A stretch of 64,000 nt of DNA from NCBI GenBank assembly GCA_942486035.1, contig CALNXK010000350.1, forward strand, positions 1 to 64,000. The letters are read 5' to 3'. Shown one piece after another: positions 51,300 to 64,000 of this stretch (positions are counted from its first letter, which is position 1; every line of letters starts with the position of its first letter). The position numbers were made by a program, and so were the translations under genes. A model generated the notes under the pieces. The model searched no databases, was not told where the DNA came from, and worked only from the letters and a program-made list of their open reading frames with translations. Source of the DNA: Porites lobata (Eukaryota > Cnidaria > Anthozoa > Scleractinia > Poritidae).

Positions 51300-53044
51300 T
51301 TAGGACAGGGGCCTAGATACTTCTTCAATCATTACCCAGGACACTGAATTCCACCCGGTGCTAGCATCACCCAGGGTATCACCGCCACTACACTGTCCTA
51401 CCCATAATTCCACTGTAACCGCGCCTTGTGGGATGTTTGCACAGTACCCCTCAGATGACCGATGACCATGCAGATTATGATTTTTTTGAGCATAAGTATT
51501 CCAGTCCCTCATGTTTCTCTGGAATGCAACTCTGAGTACTGAGGTAGAATGTGGTTTGTTAAACGCACAGTCCTGGAATATGAATAAACGTGCTTTACTG
51601 AGTCGATCGACAGGGTAATGATCGATGTCAAAAGAATATATGGGACAGAGAATTAAGGAATCTCATTGCGTTGAATGGGATATATGAATCTCATTCAAGT
51701 TACATGTATTTTTAGAGTTTGTAACTAAACGGAAGTCTGATTCCTGGAAAATCCGCATATCTCAATCGATTGTTTGAAACGTCATCGAGTTCACACGCGA
51801 CTGCCTCAAAGCAAACAAAGCAAAATATTTTAATGGCGACACATCAAGAGAATATAATACCCCATTATTTTTTCTTGACAATAAAATTGAATGAAATTGA
51901 GAACCTCTCTGGAAACCAACCCCCCATGAATTTCAAGCGTTTTTAAATGTTCTGCTACATAGGTTTCAGACTAGCGTCCGCAAATTCTACTCTACCGAGA
52001 CCGCCCTTTTATCCGCCTAGTTGATCAGCTGCTCTTCGACTTGGACAGGAACGGAGCATCGGGGCTTGTGTTTATTGACTATAAAAAGGCTTTTGACCTC
52101 ATAGACAACGGTCTGCTCTTAGAGAAATTGAAAGCCTATGGGGTACGTGATAACGAGCTGGACTTACTACGCAGTTATCTAAGTGGACGCACACAGTATG
52201 TACACATCAATGGCTGTCATTCCTCCCTTGAACTGTGTTGTCCGGAGTACCGCAAGGGAGCATTTTGGGCCCCATTTTGTTTCTCTTGTTCATTAACGAT
52301 CTGCCATCGGCAGCACAGCATTCTATCATAGACATCTATGCAGATGACACTACTCTCAGTTTATCATCAGACGTGACTAATGGACTTGCTGCCATGTCAT
52401 CAGCCCTTCAACAGGACTTAGATGACGTCTCACGGTGGTCGACTGCCAAAAAAAGGGTTATAAACGCTTCGAAGACGAAATGTCTCCTTGTTACGGGGAA
52501 ACGTATACCATGCAAGCTTGACGATTGTTCACTGGAACTCAAACTTGATAACTCTGACATAGAACAGGTTGATGGTCAGAAACTCTTAGGGTTACTATTG
52601 ACAAACACTTAACCTTTGATGTACACGTTGAGGAACTGTGTAAAAAGTTATCCCAGAGAATAGCGGTTCTTAGAAAAATAAGGAGCGTGTCCGCGACCAG
52701 GCTCCGGATTTTTTAAAGAGATACAATGACGTTGATCATTTTAGCTTAAGTGAAACTTCATTTTTATGTTAGTTTTATGCTAATCCGGCATTTCACAGCC
52801 TTCCTCTCGCTTGACCTGTCCTAGTTGTATTCTTATTGTAATCATAGTTTGTAGATATTCATTGTAAGGATATTTTATAATTGTAATATGGTCTTTACTC
52901 TTTTTAGGTCTTATTCATATATATAGTTCTTTTTCTTTAACGATATGTATTTTTGGTTACATAATTTTTGTTTTATAGTTTTAGTTTGAGGGTCACTAGT
53001 TATTCAGTTGAAGTACTGTCCGGTGTTACCCTCGTTACATAAAA

Positions 53045-53092
<48 letters not shown>

Positions 53093-53648
53093 GTTAAGGG
53101 TCTAATCGGTCTAAAAATAACTTTGGTGAAATTCACATATCCCAAGGGAAGGTCTGGTGGTTTCCTTCTCTACTGTCCCATTATCCTCTCTTGTAGATAA
53201 CAGCTGTTGCAGCCAAGATTACTTTATAGTTTAAATTTGGTAATAGGTTAAAGTTTTGTTGCCCATATCCATATATATAGTCAGGAATCTTTTTACTCAT
53301 GTAAGCTGGCTTTCCTATTTTCTATCCCCAAGAAACAAAGTCAAGTGAAATGCAATTTAATTTTAATCTATGTTATGATATGTGTTGCCAAATGTTATTA
53401 CTTTGGAAAAATTCCATAGATTAGAGTGGGGACGTTCTTCTTGAGAATATTTTATTTGAAAAGGAATGAATTTTCTTCTGGAGTATGTTATTCATGATCT
53501 TATTCCATTTACGTATACCTTAATTTTCCCGCTATCAGTACCGCTGTCTGATTTCCACACACATTGTTTCCACTTGGTTTGTGGTACTACACTTGCTTCA
53601 CTTACTTTGGCGCTTTCTACTTTCTCTTCTTTGCCTCCTTTTCTTTCT
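51300..53648 (-). pseudogene. Collagen-CTHRC1-like gene, copy 4 (partial)
   Basis: Exon 3 (51,572-51,300) is in frame but lacks the core of the CTHRC1 domain (the RWYFKFNG...ECSGP part), an in-frame loss of roughly 80 bases against the other copies. Exon 2 survives only as its last 130 bases (53,648-53,519, donor GTATAC). The collagen repeat is cut off at 53,649 by the start of duplicated unit B. Exon 1 is absent. A LINE fragment sits in the intron. This is clearly a dead copy. Confidence 0.75.
51960..53093 (+). mobile_element. 5'-truncated LINE reverse transcriptase fragment
   Basis: Two overlapping frames carry reverse transcriptase motifs: FIDYKKAFD (near 52,070-52,100), GVPQGSILGPILFLLFINDL (52,240-52,300) and IYADDTTL (near 52,330-52,360). 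A frame change lies at about 52,240, so it is inactive. The 3' end is an (ATT)n tail at 53,047-53,093. The motifs fit Jockey/CR1-type LINEs. It is inserted in the last intron of CTHRC1-like copy 4. Confidence 0.85.
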
Positions 53649-56098
53649 ATTGTAAAAATGACAACTGTAGATAGTCTACATTAGCTTTCTAAAGATCGCT
53701 GAGCCAACCATTTGAAACCTTTTGAGTTTAATCAGGGTCACCCATTGAGAATATAGTTTAAAACCTCTTAAACATAGCATTGTTGACCGTATTTTAGTAA
53801 TTAAACAGTAGATACAGGCATTTTTTTATCCACTAAAAATTTTCATCTGTTCGCTAAAAGTATAGTAATCTGAAAATTATAGGGATCAAAACTTGCCTTT
53901 TCGAAAATTTCAGCCAGAATAAAAGCTCCCGAAAATTCTAGGTGATTTTTTAGGGTGAAAATCCGTTAAAAATGGAGAATTATACCATTTTTTAGATGTT
54001 CGAAAATCCTAACAGGGGCAGGCAAGCGAGAAATTTTACAACAAATGTTCCGAAAATTCTAGATCTCAAATAGTCTTCCAAACAGATATTTTCCGAAAAT
54101 TGACGTTGGGTGCCCCTGTTTAATTAAGAGAAGTTTAAAAACCTTTGAAAGTTTTTTTTCTTTTCTGGATGAAGTTTAACACAAACTTGAAATTACTATC
54201 CTTGATGACGTAACACTGACAACTGTAAACAGTTTCTATAATTTTTCTGAGGTTGTTACCAGGATCACTGATTGAATCATTTAAAACTTACAGACTCAAT
54301 TAATGTTGATCATTTTCTCAGTAATTTTGGGGGTTAAGTTATTATTTTGACCGAGTACAACTGGGGTGTAAAGCTAATCAAGACCGAGAGAAAATCAAAG
54401 GATCAATTCTCTACAACAAACTTTTAAGAGTGATCTCATAAGTATAAATGTATCTTTTCATTCTTCGTTCCTGTTTTCACATGTATGAATCATAAGCCAC
54501 CGGTTTCGTAATCAAAATATGTCCCATCTGTTTCACTTGATTGACCTGCTTAGACTTCATCTATTGATATAATATTCTCTTGAATCAATCGAAACAGTGC
54601 CTTAATTTCCATGTACTTATTCAACTTCCTTGAGTGAGACCCCAATGCTACCTGGGTTAATCAGATGTAAGCATGCATCGGATATGCTTAACGATGTAAT
54701 TTAAAAATGATTTGAAAGCGCCTCATTGAATATAAATAACTATGCTGGTTGGTGCTTGAGATTGAGCGTGAGATTGTATTTTGCTATCTTTAGGTGTTGG
54801 TAAGAGAAGTTTGTAGTGCGCAGGTTTTACTGATCCGCCCAAACCATCCGGGTGGTATCGCAAATATATAGGGAACAGAACAATAGAAGAGACGTCAGCC
54901 AATCAGAAAATATTGACGTCACTATAACTGATAAAACTGATTGGGCAATACTGATTCTTTCATCTTTAATTGGTTTCTTCGTTGTTGTGATTTGAACTGG
55001 CAAAGGGAAGTACCTTTGAATGAAACTTTTCCTAGCCTTCTCTTTCAATTGAAACTTTTTTTAAGAAATAGAAAGAAAGAGAAAGAAACGGCATTCTGAT
55101 TATCGATGCTGGCATTCCCAGATTCATTAAAATTAAACAGCGACTTTTACATCGATCTGTCTTATCTTTGCGACATATATTATACCTAATCCTTCCTTGT
55201 TTTGGCGAAACAAGTAAACTGCGTTAATTCTTTTAAAGAACTAATCGGATGAACCGAAGCCAACCGATAAACTGTGAACATCAAATCAGAATAGAAGAAA
55301 CTAAAATCAACGACTGTCTTAGCAGCCGACCGGTTCATTTATAGTTTACTAGAACGTTAGGGCGTAAACAGAACGACAAAAACTGTAGTGTACACAAAGA
55401 CTACGTTTCATTTAACCACTGATTCTAAGCTAGAGAACAGAAAACGACGTGTAAACGACGAATTTAAAAAACGAGCTAACAACGCAAAAATTTGGCCTTG
55501 GTTGTCACCAAACCAAAATTGATTCATAGTGTGTTTATGTTTTTTGTGCGAGTTTGTTTTTAAAATTCATAAAAACAAAACTTTGAACGTGAGTGATAAC
55601 ACCCTTGGTTTTAGATAAAAGCTAGAAATGCAAATTGTTATTGTGGTTGCAGAAACCATTGTTGGTTAGTTGTGGTCGATGGTGAACTTAAAACAAGACT
55701 TACCATTATTTTGTATTTTTTACTCGTTATTTTTCAAAACGGCCAACGCGAATAGACGTTCTTTTAATTAATGTCCCTGCTTCAGCATTGTTTTACAGCC
55801 AATGCAAAGTTTCTGACATCCTTTCTAACCATTCCCATTAGCATTGTGACCTGGTGCCGACCGTCCATTTTCCTTTTTTTTAATTTTGGCTCAACATTGT
55901 CTCTTCGTTTCTTCTTTTAATAGGGAGCTCAAGCAAAGGCGTTCGACGCACGTCAAATTTCTATTACTAATAGTCCTAATAGAACGCCTTTCCCGAAAAT
56001 TTGGGCATCATATATACTGCTCGGCAGAATACTGCCCAAGCCGGCGGATGCAAAACGCGCAGTTTCCGTTGACGTGAGTCCGGCTCAAAACGTCTTTT

Positions 56099-56391
56099 AC
56101 TGCGCTTTTCACAAACATGCGAACTCTAAAGTTCAAAAGCCGCCTTCACAACTGCGTTTTTCACTGCCGTCAATCATAATTACGATCACAAGCAATGAGC
56201 CTTGAAACACACAAACACACGAAATGGATCGAAATTCACTAATCACAAATCACAAACCATGACCTTTTGAACCCGTTAAAGTAAAGTTTTGTTTCCTAAG
56301 AGGTCCGTTAAGATGATTGACGGCAGTGAAAAACGGAATTGTGAAGGCGGCTTTTGAACTTCAGAATTCGCATGTTTGCGAAAAGCGCAGT
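56099..56391. mobile_element. 293-bp foldback MITE
   Basis: Inverted arms of about 78 bp: ACTGCGCTTTTCACAAACAT on the left and its near complement ending AAAAGCGCAGT on the right, both also holding AAAGCCGCCTTCACAA and CACTGCCGTCAATCAT. A centre of about 135 bp separates them. It is absent from the matching place in unit A (near 40,260). Confidence 0.8.
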
Positions 56392-58475
56392 AAGCTCACT
56401 ATTAAAATGCTGAATAATATCAACATGCAGAACGTTGTATCTCCACTTCTCCTTTTCTCACTTGATCGCCCAAACCTGCGTCAAGGGCAAAACGCTTGAA
56501 TTTGTGGTATCCCGTTCTTCATTCCCCCCAGGTTTTCTTCACCCTTTTAAAGGTACTTAAAAGTACTAAATAATATTTATTACTTTTATTGCGCATTTTA
56601 ACATTAAAAGATATGATCAAATGCGCAAGTACTTCCCATGTAATGTATTCAGCAGGATCTCCACTGACTGGTTAACCGCAAAATGCGTAGAGAATATTCA
56701 GTTATGCATGATGCTTGTTAAGGGGTGCACTGGTTGGTAATACATTCTAACCCAGAATCATTCATTTTATACAGTCAGTATAACCTCGATTTTTGATTCG
56801 GATGACTACAATTCTTCACTAACGCGAACTAAATTTCCTTTCCCTTGATCAAAATTTTACTGAAATTTACCCTGATAGGTCAAATTCCCTTCTAACTCGA
56901 ACTGCTTTTCGCGGTTTCCCTTCAGAGTTCGAGTTACCTGGTTGTTACCGTAAACTGCATGGTCGCCTCTTGCTTACGGAAGAGGATGCGAGCAGAGCTT
57001 CGACTGCATATAGAATGATAAAAAATTATTGAACCCTATCATCACGGCAAAATATAGTCATTTGTTGGAGTGTCTCACAGGTCAATTCTTTTCTTCGGCC
57101 TTCGGCTTCGGCAAGTCGTATTTCGCTAAGTAACGCCCAAGAATTAAATTTATTATGTTACTTCAGATGGTAGTATCGCCAAGACCGATTATCTGCTAAA
57201 AAACGAATCTACTCTTAATTTATTTAAAGGCACAAGACAAGAAAGATCATTACGAAAGCTTAGGGCAAACAAAATGTCACATAATCTCATTAAGTAAACA
57301 TGTCGGCAAACCAGAGGATGTTTCTTTATAATCCGAATCAAAAAGCCTTTTTGTCTTCTAATTTTTTTGTCAGCAGATCTATTTTTTGCTTCAAAATGAA
57401 GCGTCCTCAGATGATCGCCTCTTGCCTACCTTTGTCCACGAGCAAAAGCAAAAATCAGAAACAAACAAAAATAAGTAAATAACACCTTTTTTACAGGCTA
57501 GAACAAGAAGCATGCAAAACTACACCCGTTTTTATAAATAACCAATTGTCATCCCTTTGGAAAATGGCCAATTCAAATTCAGTTGAAGACCCGGGGGGAT
57601 TCCCTTACTTCTTTAGCCTAAAAGGTTACGTGCCACTGAACAACAGGAAGTTGGTTTTAAGGTCTCGCCAGTGAGTATCAAACAGGGTCAACTAATTCAC
57701 TATTTAGCGTCGTTAACAAAGTGAATTTTTGGACCGGATGCCTTTTAAAGAGTGCGAAAGTTGGGCCTACTTTTGTGCTATGAATAATCCTTTTTTAGAA
57801 TTACCCGATGTTCGTTTAAAAAAAATGCTCAATTTTGTTTGCGAAACGAAATGAGTTAGGGTCATAAAATAATGTATCTTTGTCTTAAACAGGGTAGGGT
57901 CAGGTTACTGTAAATCAAGTCTAATTTCCAAGAAACAAAATAGACCAACTCTCCTCTCTTTCTTGGTATATGCTGGTTGTCGCGAAAAGGCAGCCCATTT
58001 TGACGCCCGTCCTAAAACAGTGCATAGCTAAGGAATGTTCCCAGTTTACGGGAGCCAATCAATCCATGCGAATATTGCTAATCACCGAAAATAATGGCTA
58101 AACATCTACTAGCTCGTCCTCAGGGTCGGTGCATAGCGCTACAAAGCCAGGACGCTTTGTGTCGCGTCTTACCTACACCATTATTTATATAATTACCTTC
58201 TCTTCGATAGATAGTTGTGTACCTATTCACTATAAGAAACAAAATAAAATGGCGTCTTTTTTTTTTCCTTTCTGCAAAAGGTATAGCGGTACCAAACGTC
58301 TTAATCCTTGCGGAAAATTAAATGTGGCCAAATTAATGATTCAGTTTTGTTTTCAGCTTGACTTATCTCTCAGGCTGATAGCTGAAGACGTCATCGAGCA
58401 CATAACTTACGCAAACTGATTTTTCTCTATTAATTTAGGACAGTTAATTTACTTGTTATAGTCATTTATTATAAA
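56392..58475. other. Non-coding host DNA unique to unit B
   Basis: No gene, RNA or strong repeat recognised. Short open frames (for example 58,129-58,419) show no domain. Confidence 0.45.
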
Positions 58476-59941
58476 ACTATAGTTTTGGGTTAGGTGACTA
58501 ACGAAATTCGATGATACTTCTTTGGTTTTGTAAAAGCTGGTTTGCATGCAATGGTCACTATCTACGTGTAGTACGTGTATGTTTATACTGAAAGAAGCCT
58601 TGGGTTTAGAAGTCACGTAGTTTGACGCCCATGATTAGCTCTTTTCTTTATTTTAGGTGTATCCTTATTGGGCAAAGGTGACTATATCCTACTTTGTTTC
58701 ATCCGACCGAGATATAAAATCAGAGGAGCTCCTATGGGTCGGTGCAGGGTCTACATTTATTATACATTGGTACTCTTTTATCGTGGTGCACTGCTTTCTT
58801 GCTATTCTAACCTTTTATTAGTTCGACTAGTTTTTCCGTTAGGATATGGTAGAAAAGATTGCTCTCCAAGGACGATGTTGGTATCAGGCTATGATAAAAG
58901 TAACAGTAATTTTTTTTTTTTTTAAGGAAACCATCAAAAACACAGGAAGAGATAAAATCGTGAAATTTATGGTATATGAAACCCTACAAAGCAATAAAAG
59001 TTTTGCTAAATAAAAGAAAACTGTTCCCTTGACGAAGTTCGTACTGCGATGGTCCGGCATAACTTAACTTCCTATCACTTGATGTATGGGTATCCAAGAC
59101 CGAGTATATCCATACAACTTGCCACGCAGGCTACCGATAATCAAGTTATCCTATATATTATCATATTTTTATCTTTCCAGCTAATTTTTATAAATTTTAC
59201 TAGGTGAGATTTTAATTCTCAAAATTCTTATCCGATTTTAATAAAGGTTTCTGAGGTTTTGCCTCAAAGTGTTCAGCTACAAAAGGAATCGTGCTTAAGG
59301 CGCGATTTAATTAAAGATTTCTAAAATATTTTTTTCAGATGAAAGATTATATCAGGATGTTTGCTTTAATGAATTTAAAATCTTAACGAAATGAACGGCA
59401 ATCTGGTGATATTCATGGTAACCCAAGAGAGAATGGGTGTTCCCCTGAAGCGGTAGTGATATATTTTGCATCCACAACATATCACCTTTAAAAAGCATTG
59501 CCAATCAATCGCTCTCCATCACAGCAATTTTTGTATCCTCACGCCACGGGAAAGAGCGTTGCGTGACGAGAAAAAACGGTGCTTCAGGGACCAATTCCCT
59601 ACGCGCTCAGCCCATTATTGTGTCGTCACGAAAGGTGCCTCCCCAAAAAGAAGCTAAAAAGCGCTGCGTTACAAAACAAATAGCTGCGGCATAAAGATGC
59701 ATGAATAGGAGACTAACATGCTTGCATAATTGTGCAAAATATTAATACAGCTATAAGAGTTTACAGGAGCCTTGGCTCCTGGAGTTTACTATCAGTAATC
59801 TAATATGACGAAGGTAGCCACAAAGGGCTAAACAGAAAATAACCAAAAACAATACTTTCGCACCTTACGCTTTACAGTCTATATTTGTAGAATGCTATTC
59901 TAAGAAAATTAAAACAGCGCCAAAGTTCAAGAATCCCCTTA

Positions 59942-60475
59942 TTAGGACTGGGGCCTAGAAACTTCTTCAATCATTATCAGGGACACTGAATTCCACCCAG
60001 TGTAAGCATTACCCAGGTTGTTGCCACTGCACTGTCCTACCCATAATTCCACTCTGACCGCCCCTTGTGAGATGTTTTCACAGTACCCCTCAAATGACCG
60101 ATGATGCAGCAGATTAGGGTTCCCAGATGACCAGTTGTTGTAAACAGCAGCCTCAATCGTCATTGGTCCACTGCATTCATTTCCATTGAACTTGAAATAC
60201 CAGCGATTGCACTTGTCGTTACCCTGGACCCTCATGTTGCCCTGGAATGAGACTCTGAGCGCTGAATTAGACTGCAGTTTGTTAAACGCACAGTCCTGGA
60301 ATAAAATCAAACAAATCAAACATATTGTAGTAAGGCGAGTAACCAAGTGTAATGATTGATATTAACTACTCCAGTCAAGAATACTTTCTAATTTTTTAAA
60401 AACTATGTAATAACTTCAATTGTTGTTGTCCTTATCCACATGGCCAGGAATCATTTTAACACGCACGATGTTTTT

Positions 60476-60519
<44 letters not shown>

Positions 60520-61883
60520 TCAAAAAGAACCAAAGTGGAGGGAGATGTAACTTAGTTCTTTATGTAATGTGTTGGCAAACGGTAAGTAAGAGGGGAGACG
60601 TTCTTCTTTGAATTATTTTGATTTAGAAAGGAATAAATTTTTTTTGGAGTGTGTTATTAATGATTCTTATTCTAATTACCTTAATCTTTCCGTTATCAGT
60701 GTCGCTGTATGATTTCCACACACATTGTTTCCAGTTGGTTTGTGGTACTACACTTGCTTGACTTGCTTTGGCGCTTTCTCCTTTGTCTCCTTTTCTTCCT
60801 TGATTTCCCACAATTCCTCGCTCTCCTTTAATTCCCACAGCTCCGCGCTGTCCTTTCATTCCCTGAATTCCTCGTGGTCCACTCTTCCCAGGGGGTCCTT
60901 CGCGCCCTCTGTCTCCTCTTGGACCCGGCATTCCATCCGATCCTTTATCACCAATTTGTCCTTTTACACCTTCTCTTCCCTGGGGTCCGTGTGGCCCCGG
61001 GACGCCCGGCACTCCCGGCACTCCCGGTATACCATTTGGTCCAGGAATACCAGGGAAACCCAGCATAGATCGCTGAAGTTGAAAAAAAGATGACCTGCAC
61101 TTAGCAGAGACGAAGACGAAACGGGATCTTAGATAACTCGAGGCGGGGGATACTCCTAGGAATTCTTGGCGGTGGTGGTGTGCCACCCGGTTCTCCAAAT
61201 CCTGACTCTATTTCAGACCAAATCATGTCATTTTTAAACCCGTTTTCAGACTTGGCCTCTAAAATCCATACCAGTTTTCAGACCTTGTCTCGAAGAAATT
61301 ATGCATGTCATAGTTACTTAGATTAATTTAGAACAGCAACGAAAAATAATTCGCGTAATTATTTATATTTCCTTCTCATTTGGAATTGAAACGATAAATA
61401 CGTTCATACACGCCTGTGGCTGTCACGCAAACAATGATTCCGAACCAAAATGGACGAAGTCTATACCCGCCAGCCGTCTCCCTTGTTTTCAAGGCACGGA
61501 ATGAACCTTGAATATCATAATCCTCTTAAATCGTTATCTCGTCTCGAATTGTGGATGGAATCAGAGAAAATTAACAATTAACAATGGACAGGCTTCAGGT
61601 TTTCGAGGAAAGATCATGCTGAAGCGAGGACTTTTAAATAAACTGCCATAAACTTTTAACGGGTACTTTTTAATAAATGATCATAACGACGTGAGAGTAA
61701 TAAAACGCTTTCTGGGTGTACCTAATCTAGGGCGCAGTAGTCCTTTTTACATCTTTATGCATTTCTTACCTGGCATAAGTCTTGTAATTTTGAGGCGTCA
61801 GTTTGTTGCTGAGGTGAGGTGGTTGTTCCCAGTGAGCCGCCAAAAAGAGAAAGAATCAGGAAAACAGCGAAATTCTGAACCAT
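59942..61883 (-). CDS. Collagen-CTHRC1-like secreted protein, copy 3 (intact, 3 exons, 286 aa)
   Basis: Exon 1 (61,883-61,770) codes for 38 residues with a signal peptide (MVQNFAVFLILSLFGGSLG); donor GTAAGA. Exon 2 (61,072-60,680) codes for 131 residues, mostly collagen Gly-X-Y (GFPGIPGPNGIPG onward), then a linker with Cys; acceptor TTCAG, donor GTAATT. Exon 3 (60,295-59,942) codes for 117 residues of the CTHRC1 C-terminal domain, with RWYFKFNGNECSGP, EGYCEN, VELWVGQC and GWNSVS; acceptor CCAG. All introns fall between codons and the frame is open throughout. CTHRC1 proteins are secreted trimeric glycoproteins of the extracellular matrix that affect cell migration and Wnt signalling in vertebrates; the role here is not known. 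It is the only unbroken copy of four. Confidence 0.88.
60473..60521. repeat. (TTTC)n microsatellite in intron 2 of copy 3
   Basis: About twelve TTTC units. The matching position in copies 1 and 2 has only TTTTCTTTTTTCG, so the array expanded in this copy. Confidence 0.9.
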
Positions 61884-64000
61884 GGCGGTGAGAGTTGAAC
61901 GAGAACACAGCGTTTTCTGAAATCAGTGCTACGTGCTCATCATTTTATAGAAAATATTTTCAGTAAATCCTCTGTTCCGGTGTATTGTTTGTTACTTTGT
62001 TTTTGCTTGTTTCTTTTTCCTTTTATGGCGATTTGTTGGCTCTTCTTATTCTTGTTTATAATCTGGCTTCAAGATACTGAAACAGGGTCAAAAGATGAAC
62101 ATTCCAAAAATAAATGGCAGAATATAAATTGTTACGAAAACAACAAAGTTTTATGCATGCTATCACGATTTTGTGCTTCTAACTGTACCCCATGCCTTTC
62201 CTCTTTAGTGCGTCAAAAATAATCATGAATTTGCCTTCAGTCCAAGTTGGGTATGCTACTGACGGTCAGAAAAAGTAGCGGCTCCACTAAGCTCCAGCTA
62301 AACAAGCCTTAACGTGTCTAGTGTTAGTGTGTCCATTTTTAAACTCTCACGTCTTATACCTTGAAAGGGGTGGGGGGGGGGGGAGCGTTGAGGGGCCCCC
62401 TATAATGACCTATACTGGGAGGCGCAACCCAGAAGTGCACCCATTTCAGGATAGACCATACCATTTTTTTTTTCAACTTTTGACAAGGACAAGCTAAGGA
62501 AACCCCCGGAAAGTACGTTTTAAAATGAGTAAAACTGCCAAGTTTTGGAAGTGATTTGTTGAAAACGAATTAACGAAGATATAGCTCCTCAGAGTCGGGA
62601 AATTTTACAGGCGTTTGCCTGACGGTAGGGGACGGGCACAAACTTGTTCTCCCCCTCCCACCCGCACACGTACAAACGTATGTAAATTTTCGCAACTCTT
62701 TGCAAGCTTAAGACGTATCACTTTCAAATTTGGCAATGTCACAGCCTTTGAAATTAAAATTAAAGTTAAAATTCATTGAATCAAATTAAACGCTACATGA
62801 AAATGACAAAAGACATTGTGTTGGTACTAGATATGTGAACGGTCCCCTACCATAAATTGTCGCTTATAAGCCCATGGATTATAGATGTACATCTTCTTAA
62901 TTGGTTTTAGGAAGGCGTATAAACGGAGGGGCTTTTAATTTCCGAGGGGACGTATTGATGGCATAGAAAAAGCGCTTCGAAATAACTTGTAGCATTGCTG
63001 ATCAAAATATATGTTTTTGCATTTACTGCTCGTTAATTAAGGCTTCAAAACGTCATTGTAAATCGAATTCAATTCAGTTTATGCAAGAGGGGAGTTTATT
63101 ATACCCGGTGGGGATTATATTCGGATGTATTTTTTTCGTTTACAGCCATGATATGGGCCCATAATTGAAGACGAAGGCTTAAAAGTGCAATCATATAAGA
63201 CGATTATCTGCCTGACGCGAACTTTCCACCGGATAACCCGTCTCAGGCGGATAATCCGTCTCTATTTTAAATACGGCCAATAGAAGGTGTACAAAAGGGT
63301 ATGTTTTCTGTCAAAAATGGTAAGTGCAGGGTTAAGGGGTTAGTCCTCGGGGCGAAGCCTCCCCGTATAAAACTGTGTTGAGTAGCCTCCCCGGCTATTA
63401 CGATCTAGAGTCAGTCAAAAAGAGAGTGCATCGTCTTCGTTTTTATTTTTGCTGTAGCAGAAAATCTTGGGGAATTTATAAGTTAGATAAGCTTCCAAAA
63501 TTGTACGTGAATGGAACGGTCATCTAGAAATTTTTTGCCGCCCTGAAGTAAAAAAAATCCGAACAGATATTTTACAGAAAACAGTCGTTGGGTGCCCCTA
63601 AAGTTTTCCTTGTTGAAGAAAACTTGCTCTTGTAACTGGCGAGCTTTAAGGCGGTTTTTACGCTATGATTTTTCGAAAGAAAAACGAAAAGATATAAACT
63701 GGTCAAAAATCGGATACATTAAAATGATCTGTTGCATCGTCATATATTTTCTATTGAAATCGGGCACACAAAAAAAACAGCCTTTAAATAGCACAACAAG
63801 AAATGAGAATGGATAAAACTTTTTAATACATTTCATTCCTATTTTCTAGTCAACTAAGTCGTGCAATTCGAACGCCCAAAGACGAGGTCTCTTCTTATAA
63901 TACTTGAACCCGGTCTGTCATTAGGTTAAGGAGCCTGGCTAAAAAAACTCACATACCGTAACAGCCGGTTATAAGCCCCCCCCCCCGCCGCTTATAAGGC
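61884..64000. other. Non-coding host DNA upstream of copy 3
   Basis: The promoter of copy 3 must lie near 61,884-62,000, but no clear TATA box is visible. 62,400-63,680 is shared with 48,000-49,400 of unit A. Short G-runs (62,371-62,384) and C-runs (63,979-63,986) occur. No gene is supported. Confidence 0.5.

Larger units (their letters stand above)
53649..63700. repeat. Large duplicated block, unit B
   Basis: Partner of unit A (38,158-49,430) in the same orientation. It holds the intact CTHRC1-like copy 3. Unit-specific insertions include the MITE at 56,099-56,391 and unmatched DNA at 56,400-58,475. The junction at 53,648/53,649 cuts through the collagen exon of copy 4. Confidence 0.7.

Overview
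The window has two parts. Positions 1 to about 24,500 are gene-dense and virus-like. About 20 mostly intronless genes sit on both strands, often overlapping by a few bases. Several polyadenylation signals (AATAAA) lie on or next to stop codons. CpG looks abundant. Positions from about 25,000 to the end are AT-rich animal DNA, with spliced collagen/CTHRC1-like genes, LINE fragments, MITEs, microsatellites and large duplications. The collagen-CTHRC1 family and the repeat landscape suggest an invertebrate, most likely a cnidarian such as a coral or anemone. This host call is inference. I read the left part as the right-hand portion of a herpesvirus-like (Duplodnaviria) endogenous element, cut by the left window edge and joined to host DNA between about 24.5 and 25.1 kb.

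Virus-like part, left to right: a badly broken gene (1-743); a broken coiled-coil gene (1072-1724); a broken 575-codon gene (1702-3427); a complete protein kinase (3619-5055); a frame-broken Q-rich gene (5107-5990); exon 1 of a herpesvirus-type terminase ATPase with a splice donor (6102-7035); an unknown gene (7007-8125); a multi-pass membrane protein (8115-9308); a protein with a probable TATA-binding-protein fold (9349-10482); a small protein with a SUMO-interaction-like motif (10497-11090); an 8-helix membrane protein with a heliorhodopsin-like lysine helix (11137-12096); an AT tract; an unknown gene (12281-13450); another multi-pass protein (13538-14503); a small gene (14569-14880); a Cys-rich glycoprotein (15108-16763); a broken small gene (16840-17204); then unknown protein, Pif1/UL5-like helicase and second kinase as an overlapping + strand cluster (17236-21261); a type I glycoprotein (21149-22207); and a long coiled-coil protein with a C-terminal C2HC zinc finger (22415-24118). 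Its upstream region has a perfect NF-kB site, a perfect CRE and a 111-bp tandem repeat.

Most frame breaks in the virus-like part fall in short A/T homopolymers, while seven large ORFs of 372 codons or more are intact. The breaks may therefore be recent decay or sequencing error. Only 1-743 looks heavily decayed. Packaging (terminase), DNA replication (helicase), phosphorylation (two kinases), transcription (TBP-like) and envelope functions are represented. Capsid, portal, polymerase and terminase exon 2 are not seen and would lie left of the window if present.

Host part: four copies of a three-exon collagen-CTHRC1 gene on the minus strand. Only the copy at 59,942-61,883 looks intact. The others are broken by deletions, loss of the start codon or transposon insertion. 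Much of 38-49 kb is duplicated at 53.6-63.7 kb. A foldback element of about 3.5 kb (30.6-34.1 kb), several MITEs and two LINE fragments fill the rest.
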